64,000 nucleotides of DNA from Helopsaltes ochotensis (Eukaryota > Chordata > Aves > Passeriformes > Locustellidae), in the NCBI GenBank assembly GCA_013400155.1, contig VXBM01001540.1:101260-165259 (forward strand). Direction: 5' to 3'. The position numbers were made by a program, and so were the translations under genes. Below are positions 1 to 13,139 of this stretch, piece after piece. The notes under the pieces were generated by a model. The model saw nothing but the letters and a program-made list of their open reading frames with translations, had not been told where the DNA came from and did no database searches. Positions within the stretch are counted from its first letter, which is position 1, and the number at the start of each line of letters is the position of its first letter.

Positions 1-780
1 GCAGAGGATCAGACTGCAGGGCTTCAGGCTCCCTGCATCCCCCCAGTGTCCCCTGACCAGCAGCAGGACAGAAATGCCAGCAACATCTCATCTGAGATAT
101 TGCCAGAGCCTTTATTTTAGATGACATTTCAGTAATTTTCAGATCATTTGAAACTGAGAGTGTTATACATGTGTGACTATTGATTCGTTCTGTGGCCTCC
201 ATCCAAAGAGGGTGATCAGAGCTTGGAGCCAGGGGCAGTTCATTCCCCACAAGGGCTGGAGGTTATTTTATGTGCCCTCACACAGGATGGGAGCATTTTG
301 CACAACTGTTTTCCTCTGCTGCAGGATGTGCTGGAGCACTTGGTCCTCAGCTTTACCAGGGCTGTGCCTCCAGTTCTGCCTTACACTGATCATTGAGATG
401 CCTTTTGGGGCTTACCTAAAAACAGAAGCTAGACAAAATAAAGATAATAAAAATGTGTTTATATTTATGGAAGGGCCTTCAGGTACAGTTAGGGCAGAAA
501 AAGCATCCCCAGGGGCTACACCCAAAATGAACTATGGGTCATTGAACTTTGGTCTGTTTGCATATTGGGGGTTAACCTTTCAATTACAGCTTGAGGTAAT
601 GATTTACCCCAAGTTTGTTCCCTACCAATTCACTTTTGTTTACATTTCTTGGGGCCTGAGGCAGTGCGGTCTAGGCCTAGAGAAGAATTGCTGTGTCTGA
701 CCAAAACGGAAAAGCAGCAACTAACACTGTGTATGGAGCTTTAAGTAACACACTAAAGAACTGCAGGATTACAAATACAC
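1..780. other. Unannotated sequence, no recognised gene
   Basis: No known repeat or gene was recognised. A 175-codon ORF lies at 173-700 on the plus strand, but its translation has no domain, signal peptide or family resemblance that I can see. It is within the range that chance gives in 64 kb, so it is not called as a gene. Confidence 0.5.
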
Positions 781-794
781 GAAAAAAAAAAAAA
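781..794. repeat. Short poly(A) tract
   Basis: An A homopolymer of about 13 bases. No retroposed sequence could be recognised beside it. Confidence 0.8.
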
Positions 795-3700
795 GCTAAA
801 ATCCTGAGGCATCAACTTCAGTGCAGACACAGCAACTCCCCTCCTTTTGGCTGTGCTCCAGTGTGAGCAGGGCCCTCCTCCCTTCTTTAAAAACCAAAAT
901 ACCCCCACATCCAGTTCTGCCTGAGACCTGAAGGCCGTGGGGAAGGCTGGAAGCCTTCTCCATGAGCTACAGGCTTTCCAGGAGGAAAGGCAGGTTGCTC
1001 TTGGACAGGTGGATGCATGAAAGAATTGCAATGACAGCCTGCTCCTAGTCCGAAACATCTCACACCACATCTCAGGCTCTGGCATTTACATGACAGTGGT
1101 TTCTTCCAAACGAGCTACTGGATTTCAGACTTGGACATTTTACCAGACATGAGCAGGGATAAATGCAGTAAAAACTGGGATACCCACCAGTAAACCAGCC
1201 ACTCAGCACATGTGATACCTGCATGCTGCCAATGTCTTGGATTACCCATCCTTGCAGAAATAATTATGGTTTAGTCACAATTTTTGTAAACTCCTGAACC
1301 TGGCACTGAGCTGGATTAATTTTCTCTGGATTTTGCTTCTGTACTCCCTCAACCTGTTTCCCTATGCTTTTACTCTTTCGGGTTTCTGAAATGAGAGAAA
1401 GGAGTAGCCAAATTCACCATGGTTAATTTCTAATCTTTTAAAATATTCCTGTTTGAAGTATTTATAGATTTTATAGTTGCCAACAACTGTCAGAGTGAGA
1501 CTAAGAAGAGTTCTTTCTTCTTCTGAGAAAGTTACTTAGCCTGGGAGCCTCAAAATTCATTTCATTACAGAACATGTTGATAAAATTACTCCAAGATTTC
1601 CCTTGTGATGGTGAGCAGAATTAACTGTATTTTATATCACAAAAACATTTTGTGTTTGCAAACTTTATATGCAAACTATCACTCACTGATGAGATAAAAA
1701 TTCTGTACTGTCATATCAAATCAACAGAGCCTCCAGATCAGTTAGTTTATATCCCACCTTGAAAGTTAATATTTCTACATTTAGGCCTCAAAATCATATT
1801 TGGTTAACACAGTTGTTTTTTTCTGTGTGCAGCTTTAAGAGACCAACACAAGTACTACCAATCTCTAAATTTTTGTCAAATTCTGACTTGTGTGTGAAAA
1901 TTCTTGTATCAGGTATCATAAAAAGCCTAAGATGGTGTTTTAACTGACTGCAAGAACCCTATTAATGTGTAACTAACCAGTAATAACATTCATAACCATC
2001 TAACCCCACAGATAATTCTTAGTTGAACAAAGAAGTGACTTCCTACATATATAAGAAAATACAGTGTTCTTAATATCCTTGTTGTTATTTCCATCTTCTA
2101 GTGCAAGTAGTTCCAGCAAAGAGGAATTGGATTATAGCAGAAGAAATTTTGCAAGACTGGTTCAAAATATTGAAAGGGTTTATATTTGTCCAGGGTCTCT
2201 CATCCAAGAACTAAAAGCATTTTTTCAGATATGAGTTAATTCTCACAACACTCTTCTGAGACAAAAAATTATTGTTAGTTGCTTCTACCAATATCCTGCA
2301 TGTGACTGCAGATATACTTTTTTTTAATATATCCTTACTTTGCTGTGGTTTTTCACTTAATTGGAAAACAAGCACTGGGGATACTCCAATCACACAGAGA
2401 ACATATTGTATTGTTTTCTTTTTTTAAGCACTCCAATATTCATTGCACATACCTTATATTTACTTGCTGTAAAGAACTTGTTTCCCTAAATTAGTGGATG
2501 TATAAAAAATACCTATAAAAGGAACTTAATTTTTAGCTGCATATTTGAGCTTTGCTGCATGGGAAATCTAAGAAATTCCCTTATTCCTGCAAAGAGTAAT
2601 TGGGATCTCCTGGGATGGGCTGAGCTTTCTCACCCCTTTTTAACTAAATTGAAATTGTAACAGTATGCACTTCATAAGAGCCCTGACTTACTGAAACTTC
2701 AACATGTGGAGAAGCGCTTTGTTAAAGAGAGTGGAATCTAAATACAGTCAAACTCAGGGTGTGCACATTTACTGAACACAGGGAAAGGGCAATTAGCCCA
2801 GAGATGATAACATTCCCATTGATTTAAGTCCTGCTGGACTTTGAGGGCTGGGCTTTCCCGCAATGACCTACTAGTTCATCCTGAGGAATCCTTTCTTCCT
2901 CCTTCCCAGGTTTTAGTTTACATTCTGTCAGTACTAGTTGAATTTTCCTTTTGGAACTCCTCTTCTTAGTCATAATTCAAGAAAAAAAATCCCAAAACCT
3001 ACAGAGAATCATCATGTTTGTGAGGTTGGGATTCTCTGGAGGTGATGCTGAGCCCACCTGTACTGACTCTGGCTGTATCACTGTTGTGTCACTTGACACT
3101 GGAAAGGTCAGTGATGAAGACACAGTTTTGACTGGCAAAACCTCAGGTTTGGCTGTGCTGGGGGAAATGCCACCTTTGTCAAAAATCAATAGCACCCTTC
3201 ATCCCAGTGATTGACATGAGCCGGTCACCCCCAGATTAAAGAAATGCATGGAAGAGTCTGGAAAAGAGCAGCAGAAAGTGTGTAGGAGAAATCTTTGCAG
3301 AGTCTAGCACAGAGGCCATTGGAACAATAATTTACAGGCTGTTCTTTCCCATTCCCGTGCATGTTTATAACATCAAAGATCATTAACATCCAATCTCTTT
3401 ATTTGACTCATGAGCTTCACAGAATCCCAGCTCTCCTCCAGATGATGTCTCAGGCAAAGCTGTTTGCAATCTGAAGAGAAGAAGCAGCTTTGCCACCTGA
3501 ATGTGTCCTCCCTGCTCTGTCAGCCCAGAGAACTTGGGTTCCTGGGATGCAGGAGCTCAGGACTTCTGAATGACAGAATTGGTATGATTTCAGCAGAAGC
3601 CATCTATTGTTTACATTAAGCTACAGTTATAGGTTCCATGGCTGCTTGTTCACGCATTCATCATGATTTGATTGGTTCCTCCCTCCGCATGCACCCTCCA

Positions 3701-4564
3701 GGAAATGATTGGTCCCAGGTTATCGCTCTGTGGGCCTCCTTTATCTAGGTCTTGCATTCTTGGTATTTTTTTTCTCAGGCTCTTCTTTTGTTACTTTAGC
3801 CCTGTTTTTCTCAGTAGCCTTAAAGAATTCCTGAGGGTTTTGATAACAATAACTGCAGGTGGTTTAGCTGGGGCACATTCTGGCCCGAGCTGTTCAAATA
3901 CATTGCAACCCTGGGAGGTCTCCTGCTCCTCATCAATGTGAATATAGAGATAACCTCAGCTAAAGAACTGACCCCAGCCCCCCGACTGAGGCACCAGGAG
4001 GTATTTCCTCATGAGTGGAGGAAACTGAAGTTGAGTTGCTCCTAAGGGTACCCTGCACTGAAAATGTAGAAGATCTTGGCCAAAATACAAAGTACTGCTT
4101 TGGTTCTCTCCAGCATAAAATTTGTGCATTTCTGTGATGGCTTTTTCTACAAAATGGGTTGAGAACAGCAGCTAACCCAGCTGTAAACAGAAAGGAAACG
4201 TGAAAAAACTCGGTTCTGATTCTGAATTTGGTTTATTCTATTTTTCCATTGACATCACTCCACTGAATCTCTATTAATTGTGCTTTACGTAACTGCAAAC
4301 AGGAGCCACAGGGATGGGGAGGAACCATGTTCTGTCCTGTCCTCATCCTGGTCCCCACAATTACGGGAGATTTGCTATGCATTCAGACCTCCATACTGTT
4401 GTTCTTGCTGATCTCACGTTGCAGTGAATGCTACTTAAGAGAAAGCAAATCTTTTCCACAAAATTGTTTTATTCCATACTCAAATACTAAATGACAACTT
4501 GTTTCTATGAGTTCTATTGCATAGCATCTCTGATTAGCAAAAAATAAACGTATACTCACAGCAG
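795..4564. other. Unannotated AT-rich sequence
   Basis: Non-repetitive AT-rich DNA with only short ORFs on either strand (all under 90 codons except one minus-strand ORF of 110 codons at 753-1085). A GC-richer patch at about 3420-3560 contains no recognisable exon. I see no supported feature here. Confidence 0.5.
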
Positions 4565-4790
4565 ATATTTTCCTAAGAGTAGGATCACAATTTAATTAAG
4601 CACTCTACTAACACATTCAGAGCAGAAACTCAAAGTGGTTCAGATTAATGATTCTGTATTCGCCGCTCTGGGAATTTCTTACGCCCCGCTGGTTTTAACT
4701 TCAAGTTTGTTATTTAAAAACCTTAATCAGGACTTTGTATGGCACCTGATTAAGACTTTATTTAAATGGTCCTGCAGTGATTTCCACCTG
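4565..4790. promoter_or_regulatory. Candidate conserved non-coding element
   Basis: The stretch has the look of a conserved regulatory element: a TTAATTAA homeodomain-type palindrome at 4592-4599, a 'cagattaatgattctg' stretch, and four CpG dinucleotides within 4661-4688 ('cgccgctctg', 'acgccccgct') in DNA that is otherwise CpG-poor. There is no repeat signature and no convincing ORF. CpG retention and TAAT density are what I see; function is inference. Confidence 0.25.
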
Positions 4791-6571
4791 AAAAGGATGG
4801 AGCCACATAGCTAAAGCACTTAACCCAAGGTTTTGAATCAAGTAAGAGCTGTGATGTCAACAACCACATCTGAAATCAGAATCAAACCTATACTGAGTCA
4901 AGTCTTCCCGGTTCTGCTAAAAATATTCAAGTCTGGACTAGTTCCCTTGAAGATGATCCAAATTAAGACCTGTGAAAGTGAGACCAGGTTTAATCTTTCA
5001 GTCATTCTCTGAAGTATGACAAACACTCATTCTGCTGGGAAAACAAAAATAGAAATTAAAACATATGTCTCTCTTTAAAAGACAGGTTACTGATGACAGT
5101 AGGAAGAAATAAAAGCCTTGTAAAACTCCACCAGAAGAGTATAGTTCTGCTTAGTTCTTAGTTCACTTAGTTCTGCTGAGCTAAAGACACAAGGATGAAA
5201 TCACTCACCTGCATTATATAAAGTTTTCATGAACTTCTCTATCTCACAATATTGGACAAACAGGTGGGTTTCCCAATGAGCCAAAATGCTGCAGCTAATA
5301 GATGCAAAAGCTGCATCACTTTGATAGAGGTTTCCAAATGTCCCAAAACAACTCTTTTTTTCAAGTTATTCTACTTCAAAGCACCTTATAAATTGGCTAC
5401 GGATCAATAGGAGGAAAAAAGTCAATTCAGCAAATACTACTTCATGTATTTACAATTTGATTAGTTCTTTTTAAAGACATTAAAAATTAATACTTTCCAA
5501 GTTGACTTGAATCTCATTCACCAGTGACTTCTAACATCAACCCCAAACCTAAATAATCTGTGCTCTCTGTAGGGTAGTGACAGGGAACACAGACCTTTTG
5601 AGTAGCTGATAATAGTTTGAAGCAGTGTTCAGTCAGAGCCTTTGTGCCAAGAAGTCAGAATAATAGAAAAAAATACTTAAGGTTATTTCTAGCATTATAA
5701 TAAACCATCTAAATTTGGGTCTTGCAAGTGCCAGCTTAGTACTTAAAAGGTAATTATAAACTGCATGAACCCAGTAATTAGTATGTCCAGTCAAGGTGAC
5801 TGTATCACGGTGGTGAAAGGATACAGGAGAAGAAAATTGTTAATGAATTTATTAGATAGATTTCCTTGTGCTTGTGGAAGTCCAGAGCAGCTCTGTAGTT
5901 TATATGGCAGCTCAGCTGGGTTACTCTTGCTGCAAGTTTGTCTGAAATACAATCTATGTCACTTCTTCTGGGTAAACACAGGGGAATTGATTGAAAGCTT
6001 TCTACAGATCTTTGCTCCACTAAATAAAACTGGTCTACAAAAATCAGAACACATGATAACAGATCAGATTACTCAATCTTCTGTGTGGAAAGTTATTCTG
6101 GAAATGATAAAGTTTAAAATTTTTATGTAACTTTAGTCAGTTTTATTGGCTTTTGCCCTGGGGAAAGGGAATTGAAGTATCTTTTCAGGGGACATCCCAC
6201 TAGGTGAGGTCTGATGAATTTAACATCTCAACAGACCAGGAGTAGCAGAAAAGACCCACAGAAGATAAGAACCATTAATGACCATTATAGACCATCAGTT
6301 CCAAATATCACCCCTGGCATGGTGGAGACATCTGGTCTGGGAAAAGAGAGAAAAAGGAGAACCTGATCAGCATTGGAGGCAAAGAAATCTGTATGCAATA
6401 GAAAACCAAATACTTAGAACTGTACCTTGGGACCAATGAACATTCAACCAATGAATTTCTATAGGTTTTGACTGTATAAAACGTGTGAAAAGTCTAATAA
6501 AATGCATGTGTCATGGAATGATTTTCTCTGCACAACTCGGCCAGTATGTGAATTAAATGATTTCTGTTGCA
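4791..6571. other. Unannotated sequence
   Basis: AT-rich unique sequence. Around 5145-5180 the motif 'agttctgctgag'/'agttctgcttag' recurs in a small imperfect local repeat. The 121-codon plus ORF at 5765-6130 has no family resemblance and is probably chance. Confidence 0.5.
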
Positions 6572-6605
6572 CATCCTGGCCAGAATAACATCCTGGCCAG
6601 AATAA
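6572..6605 (+). repeat. Perfect 17-bp tandem duplication
   Basis: The unit 'catcctggccagaataa' occurs twice in exact head-to-tail copies (6572-6588 and 6589-6605). The two copies are identical, which suggests a recent slippage duplication. No gene is affected. Confidence 0.95.
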
Positions 6606-7029
6606 AGCAGTGCTTTCATTCTCTAACACTGAAAATGTTGTTGGAGAGCTTTTTGTTTTTCCCGCAGTTTCAGGGGCATTATCACAGCATTCCATTTCCA
6701 TTGTCTCAGCTGTGATGTACCATCCAACAGAAAAAATGAAGTCACTGAAGTGAAACAAAATTTGAAACTATGAAATGAAGACCTCTCATTAAATTTAAAC
6801 TCTGCTTCCCTCAACCCTTTTACATTTGGTGTGGTTTCTAAATTAAAAGGATATGCCTATGGAATGAAAACTCCATTTTCAATCTATTCTGGTTACTATC
6901 TCGAATTTACATGAACAAGGGCAGCATTTCATGCACTTCCTCTTTATTTTTACTCCAGCTTGAGTTAAGTCTGGTATGCTGGGCAAGAAGGAAGGAAAAA
7001 AACCTACTTGTCTTTTTGAGAAACAGTGC
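6606..7029. other. Unannotated sequence left of the LTR remnant
   Basis: AT-rich DNA with no recognised repeat or gene. The left boundary of the neighbouring LTR-like element could not be fixed and may lie up to some tens of bases inside this stretch. Confidence 0.4.
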
Positions 7030-8180
7030 TCACTTTTAAAAAATTCAAAGGTTTAATAAACCTTAACAAAATACAACAAAGGACCAGATAAGGAAAAATT
7101 ACAGTACTGGGAGCATGGAACTAAACCACCATGTGCTCACCCACAAAGTGGCTGCTCTGCCTTTTAAAACCTTGGTAATCCTAGCCCCTCCCAATGTCTG
7201 TCAGTCAACTCTTCTTTGCCATCCATTGGTGGAGACTACTTTCTTGCAACTTGATTGGAGGTCAGGTGATGTCATGCCGCGCCTCTTAGTAAGGAGCCTG
7301 CCCTCCCTCCAAACGCCCCATGCAAGGGGCACAGGTACAGGCCCTCCCTCCACATGTCCCACCTACCAAGGCGATCTCTTGGCAGTCATACAAGGGGGAA
7401 AGGGGACTGTGGGGAGAACAGAGAGCGCCTAAACAACAAACCATAATAACTATACATCAATGAAACTTCTTTCAACGTACACATAATATTCATCCCTTAA
7501 TAGTGAGAGCCAACCATCACATTACCTATCTATAAGAAACGCCCCCTTTCCTTTTCTATAAGTCATTTTGCTCAAGCAATTAATTCTCATTTTTGATTTG
7601 GATGATCCACTCCTACTTCTCCTGAGTCAAATTTAATTTTGGATGGATCATAATAGCATCTGCTCGTGTGGGTGAGGACAGTAAGAATAGGGGGGAAAAA
7701 AGCGTCAGGTTTTTTTCCTTAAGCAAAATAATTGGTAGAGTTGGTGACATGAATTTGTTGGAGCAGACAAAAGGGAATCAGAGAGGTTTGGTATGTCTGA
7801 TTACCCCCATCTGCCATGCCCACGGGGTTGCTACCCCACAGCAGGTGTATCTTGGTGGCGAGTATGGAGGCCAACTTGGTTTTGCCCTCTAGTCCCTGTT
7901 GTACTCCACTTGTCAATTGTACCCATATTGAATTCTGGAGGGAAGAGACAACTGAGGAGTGATAGAGGACCAGTATGGCTTCTGCCCCCACCTTACCATG
8001 CCTGTGGGGTTACTGCCCTCAGCAGGGCTATATAATCTTCTTGGTGCCGAGCACAGGGGCCTATGAGGAGAACATACAGTGTCTAAACAACAAATCATAA
8101 TAATTATACATCAATAAAACTTCTTTCAACATACACCTAATATTCATCCCTTAATTGCACATTACCTATCTATAATATCT
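7030..8180 (-). mobile_element. Old LTR / endogenous retrovirus remnant with internal duplications
   Basis: The block is GC-richer than its surroundings and built from duplicated parts. About 110 bases at 7412-7540 ('taaacaacaaaccataata', 'catcaatgaaacttctttca', 'attcatccctta') recur at 8070-8177 with a small deletion. A second repeat of about 85 bases pairs 7784-7870 with 7966-8060 (shared 'ccatgcc', 'ggggtt', 'cagcag', 'atctt'). Read on the minus strand, a TATA-like 'ttttaaaa' near 7160-7170 precedes an ATTAAA-like signal near 7055, the order expected of U3-R in an LTR. No gag, pol or env sequence is visible. Target-site duplications were not found and the ends are approximate. Assignment to LTR elements is inference from this architecture; the family is not named. 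Confidence 0.6.
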
Positions 8181-9087
8181 TCTATTGTAATGTCTGGACT
8201 ACCATAGAGATCTGTTACATGGAAATGTCACAGAAAACTGGGGAAGGAAGCAAAACCTCTAGAGGAAGTACAGAGGTTTAGAAATTAATTAGGTTAATCT
8301 GGTTCTCCCCACATTAATGTCCAGGGATAAGGAGGAGCTTAGTATAGTTTTTACTGCTCAATTCAGCTGCTGCCTGGCTCAGTAGTCTGTGAACCTCCTG
8401 AGCTATGCCCTTGATCCCACAGCAGAAGTAGCTGGAGAAGCTGATATTAAGGCTCATTTAACTTGAAAATTAATGGCAGAATTTTCTCCGCTCATTCCTT
8501 GGTGAGAAGGATATAAGCAAAAAGATTTGGGTACTGGTCCTAGTCTATGAGGGAAATCCAATTATTTTTCCATTCATACTGGAGAGATTATCAGCCGTTG
8601 TTTTTATCTTTCTCCCTGCTTGTGTTCAACTGTATGAAGTTCACTTTGACTTTTCACATTTCTCAGACAACACAGCCTGAAGTGAAGCACACACATACAG
8701 AATGTTCATTAACACAATGTCCTTCACCTGGAAAACATAATTTACAAAGCTGAGGAAAACATCATGACAGGTCTGTATCAGCAGTTTTTGAGTCAGCCAA
8801 TTTATGCAGCTGAAGATGAGGACTGGGGCATAAACCACAGAGGAATAGACACAAGTAGGCTGTCTGTGAACAGCAGTGAGGTAGGGGGTCAATTAAACTA
8901 GTGGCAGCAGAGGAGGAAAATATGAAATAACACCATCTCAACAATGTGGGTTTTTTCCTCTGCAAGTACAAGCAAGCCAAGGCAAACCACCATGATTTCA
9001 TGAAAGAGCAACACATATTTACTTCTTGTTTCACATTCTGACAGAATCTGGCTCTCCAAACCGGATAAGAGGATAAGAGACCCCCAC

Positions 9088-9089
<2 letters not shown>
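8181..9089. other. Unannotated sequence
   Basis: No recognised repeat or gene. Overlapping short ORFs on the minus strand (8641-9034) have no family resemblance. Confidence 0.5.

Positions 9090-9126
<37 letters not shown>
9090..9126 (-). repeat. 37-base poly(T) tract (poly(A) on the minus strand)
   Basis: An uninterrupted T run of 37 bases. On the minus strand it reads as a poly(A) tail following the sequence from about 9350 down to 9127, but that sequence matches no retroposon or processed gene I recognise. It may simply be an expanded homopolymer. Confidence 0.95.
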
Positions 9127-9129
<3 letters not shown>

Positions 9130-12100
9130 GAGAAAAAGCTGACTAGCCCACTACTTATTTCAGTATTTAAATAGCTGTGTTGTGCAGAGGAGGGAGCACT
9201 CAGCAGAAAGCCTAGGGGAGCAGTGACTTGTCCCCATGCAGGGGTTGTCCAAAAGTGAGCAAGGAAGACCCTCACAGATGCTGGGCTGGGCCAAAACTGC
9301 ACTGCAGGAGATTTCTGCTGCTTAGGAACATCTCTACCAGAAAATAACATGGGTGGGTTGTTGCTATCTTTTTTTTTAACTCTACATGCAAACCAACTGC
9401 TTGTAACATCACCTGTTTTCTTGTTTGTTGGCCTGGCTTTGCTTCTCTGTAAATCTTATAACAGCTTGCAGACCCTTATAACTGCCCCAGACCCTACCGG
9501 TTTGTTCATTTGGACAATGATGACTCCTTGGTTGTCTCAAGCTGGCTCATCAAAACCAAAACTCACAGGCAATAAATTTTTCAGGCACTTCTAACATTTT
9601 AGTCCACAATCCCTGGTAAATATCTATCTCATGTAGGAATTCTTCAGTCAAATGCCTTTAGGGAGACACACAACAAAAAGGTCAACGTTTGCTAATAGGA
9701 ATTCCAGTTTCAGGTGTCTCCATTTGTGGAGGCTGAACTTTTGACACTCAATATTCAGTGTTTGAGAAGGGAGATAACTCACTACCTTCTGAGAGGAAAG
9801 CTTTTGATGTTACCTGTAGCAAAGCACTGATAGCATGAATGACCTGAAGTCAATAATCAAAAGACTCAAAATAATTAATAAGGTGCATCTTAAACTATTT
9901 CCACTCTCACTTTTTAAAATTATGAATGTACTCCTCAACATCATCAGTTTGAGAACAGTTATTTTAAACAAACAAAGTAAGTTTATAAAGAAAGAGTACA
10001 ATAATCTTCAACTATGTTGAATTATTAGAGTATCTCTCTACTTCCTGATAATAACAATCTGTAATTAAGCTTATGAATATGCTGAATTTATGATACACCT
10101 GTTTAATTGAAAGCAGATGTTCATTTGGCAGTGGGTTATTTTCATATTATGCATTACTGTTAGTTTGCTATTGCTTTCACAATGCACCAGGAAAAGTAAT
10201 ATACAAATAGTGCAGAACAGTTTGTGTCATTATAAGGTTAACTGCCTATTTATTCTATTTTTTAATACTTTTCTGTCACCATCAGTGATTTCATAGACCA
10301 CTGCATTGGTAATTTTAATTTTTGTTATATTGTTGATATTATTGTTTTTATCATTGTTGTTGCTGTTGTTTCCAACATTTTCTTTGACAGGTACCAAAAT
10401 TCCAGTGCAGGCTATTCACTGATTTCTTGGTATGGATAATAAACAATAAGAGATGTGACCTGCTGGGTTCTGAGGGGAAGGCACTCCATACCTGTCATAG
10501 ACAGGGCAGATAATCCAACAGATTTCATAGGAAAAGGGGCACTAAATATTCTTTACAGCAGCAACCTCCTTCAGCACCATCAATCTGCACAAGAGGAGAA
10601 GAGACCTAAAGGTGTAAGACCCTGTGTATCTTCATTAACCCCCTAATTCAATATTTTAATAAGGAATTGTGGTGGAAGGGACTAAAACAAAAGCAAAAAT
10701 GAGCAAGGCATGTTGGATATATTCTTTTGGAGAGGTGAAAAATGCACATTACAAAAGAGAAAAGTACATGAATTCAAGGTTTTGTCACATATTTTCACTT
10801 ACTAATGAATATAATAAGGCTTAGGTTTTGCAAGTAAGAATACACTATCAAATCACAAAGAGAGAGTCCTATATAGATACAGTTAAACGGAAAAAACAAA
10901 AGGCATTTGTGAGAGGAGCCAATAAAAAGTGAGTACTTAAAAAAAAATCCTCTCATTCAATAATTACCAGCAGTAGAAGCCCCTCTGTGCAGGAGCCCCA
11001 GGCCTCAGAGTACCAGGGAATTCCCTTAAAAGAATAAGGGGCTGCACTCCACTAAACTTAAATATAAGGTGAACTAAATTCCAAGTGGGAAGAAGCACCA
11101 CGGGCATTTTAACAGGACAAAGTGTGCTCAGGTGATGAAGAAATTGGCACAACAATCTGTATAAACTCAGCAGGAACAATTCCCCAGGGGTGGAACCAAG
11201 GAATCAAATCCAGAGCATTATTCTACATTTTATGGGCATTTTTAGGTTTGATGGATGATGGTGCCACAAAGCATCACTAAATGGGACCAAAGGCAGGTCC
11301 TCTGCCCTGTGCTCCTATCAGGGACTGCAATACCTGCAGACTAAGCAGAGGAGGCAGGAGTTTGCATATTGAAAATTTTGGATTTTTTCCCTTGTCCATA
11401 GTATATCAAACACCACAGAGAGAGTGAAGAACTGCTATTATGTGCCTGACTCCAAACCAGCAAAGCAAGATGGAATGCCAACCAGGAAAAGCTATTTCTT
11501 CTCAAGAGAGAGACTTCAAAGCTCATCATCTGGTCTCCAGGGAATATACAATATGAGATATAACAAGAATAGAATAAAATTTGATTTGATTTTCTTTGGT
11601 GATAATGATTTCAGAAAACCAACTTATGATAAATGCACTTGGAAAAGACTACCCAGGCTACAGATTAATGGATGTGAAAAAAAAAGAAGGGGCAGCTGAA
11701 TTTTTAAAAAATTTTGAAATAGAAATTAAAGAAAAAAAATGCCCTATATGACTGAATAATTTAACTTTTGGTGCATTTTTAAAGACTAATTATTAAAAAT
11801 TCTTCTCAGGTCTGTTGATTTACTTCTGAATGCTTTACTCCTAACTAGTGATGCCAGAGCCTAATGAGAAATAAATTAGAGATGGCTTTAGTATGGGAAC
11901 AGTGGGAAAAGTTGACTGTATTAGAAAATTATGTATCAGATCTGGATTCATAATTGCATTTTCTCTAATCTCAAGCACAAGAAATGACATTTTACTGAGT
12001 AGAAACATTTTCAAGGAAAAGAAAAATTCAGTGGGAACACTAAATGGGGCATTGATCTAACTTTCTCTCTTTTTATTGTCATAATGCTTCATTTTTTCCA

Positions 12101-13139
12101 CTAGTAATTAATTCCCTACATTAGAAACATGGAAATAATAGGGGAAAACTGAGTTAGTTTAGGGACATCAGCTAACACTTGTTATCTCAAGTGTCATGGG
12201 CCACCTACTTCACATGTCACAGTTTAAAAGCCTGCTCCAGAACAGGTTTGTTGTTCTCCCCATCATGTCTGACTCTGGTATTGAGTTAGATTGTCCCATG
12301 AAAACAGGCATTTGGGGAAAGGAGAATGCTGGGGCAGAGACAGACATGCCTAGGCCAATATAGCAATAAAAAATGCAATTGCAGCTTTTCCAAAATTGAA
12401 GGGAATTATTGAACTCATGCTATCACTGAGCAGAGATTAGCCAAGGGACAGATGTTATATGTTACAGCATTTTAAAGCTTCAGGAAGAAATTTTCAATCT
12501 TTTGTCTTGTGTTATTTAGTACTCTGAAAACTACCCTAGAATTACACAGCTCTGCTTGTCTGATTGGGCATAGCAGGTTTAAAGCTTTGAGATTGGCAAC
12601 CCTTAAAGGTTCATCCAGATCAGTTTCCAGAGTATTCTTCATTTTTCAGCCTTAACTGATCAAATTTGGGGTGAGACCTCTCTGCTCTCAAAAGGCAATG
12701 GAAGTTTACTGCTGGCTTAATCAAATATTGTGAAGGGGAAGACAATGCACCAAGGATGTTCTTACTGGTTGTCTCTCCTGTAGCTATGAGAATAAGATGA
12801 CTGCATTAATCTTTCATTTGAGATTTTTGCAGGTCTAAGAACTATGAACAGTTTAATTTTTGACCCTTTTCAGCAAAACCCGTCACTGCCCAAACACACA
12901 CATACAGGTTATATTCAATGGCTCTTTTTGTGCAGTAGTTAAAGAGGGATTTTGTAGTTAAAAATTTTGGATGCAGTTACATCATCCCTGTTTTAGGCAC
13001 TAATATCATCTTGTGGATCTGACTTTCCCAGAAGAGTCAGCCAACAGATGACCAAATGTACCCGATTCTCTAGGTTCAGAGTTGTCATTTGAATCCTTAT
13101 TCTTGTGAATCAAACCAATAACCATTGCATTCCTAACTG
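9127..13139. other. Unannotated AT-rich sequence
   Basis: Unique AT-rich DNA. At 10318-10371 there is a degenerate TTG/ATT-rich stretch ('tgttgttgctgttgtttcc' at its end). No ORF above about 100 codons apart from the minus-strand ORF 8898-9350, whose lysine run is simply the T tract translated. No gene or interspersed repeat recognised. Confidence 0.5.

Noticed and set aside
173..700. 175-codon plus-strand ORF
   Set aside because: No domain or family resemblance, irregular composition and no gene context. Length is possible by chance in 64 kb of six-frame sequence.
8898..9350. 150-codon minus-strand ORF with a poly-lysine stretch
   Set aside because: The lysines are the translated poly(T) tract. 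The frame is open only because homopolymer sequence has no stops.
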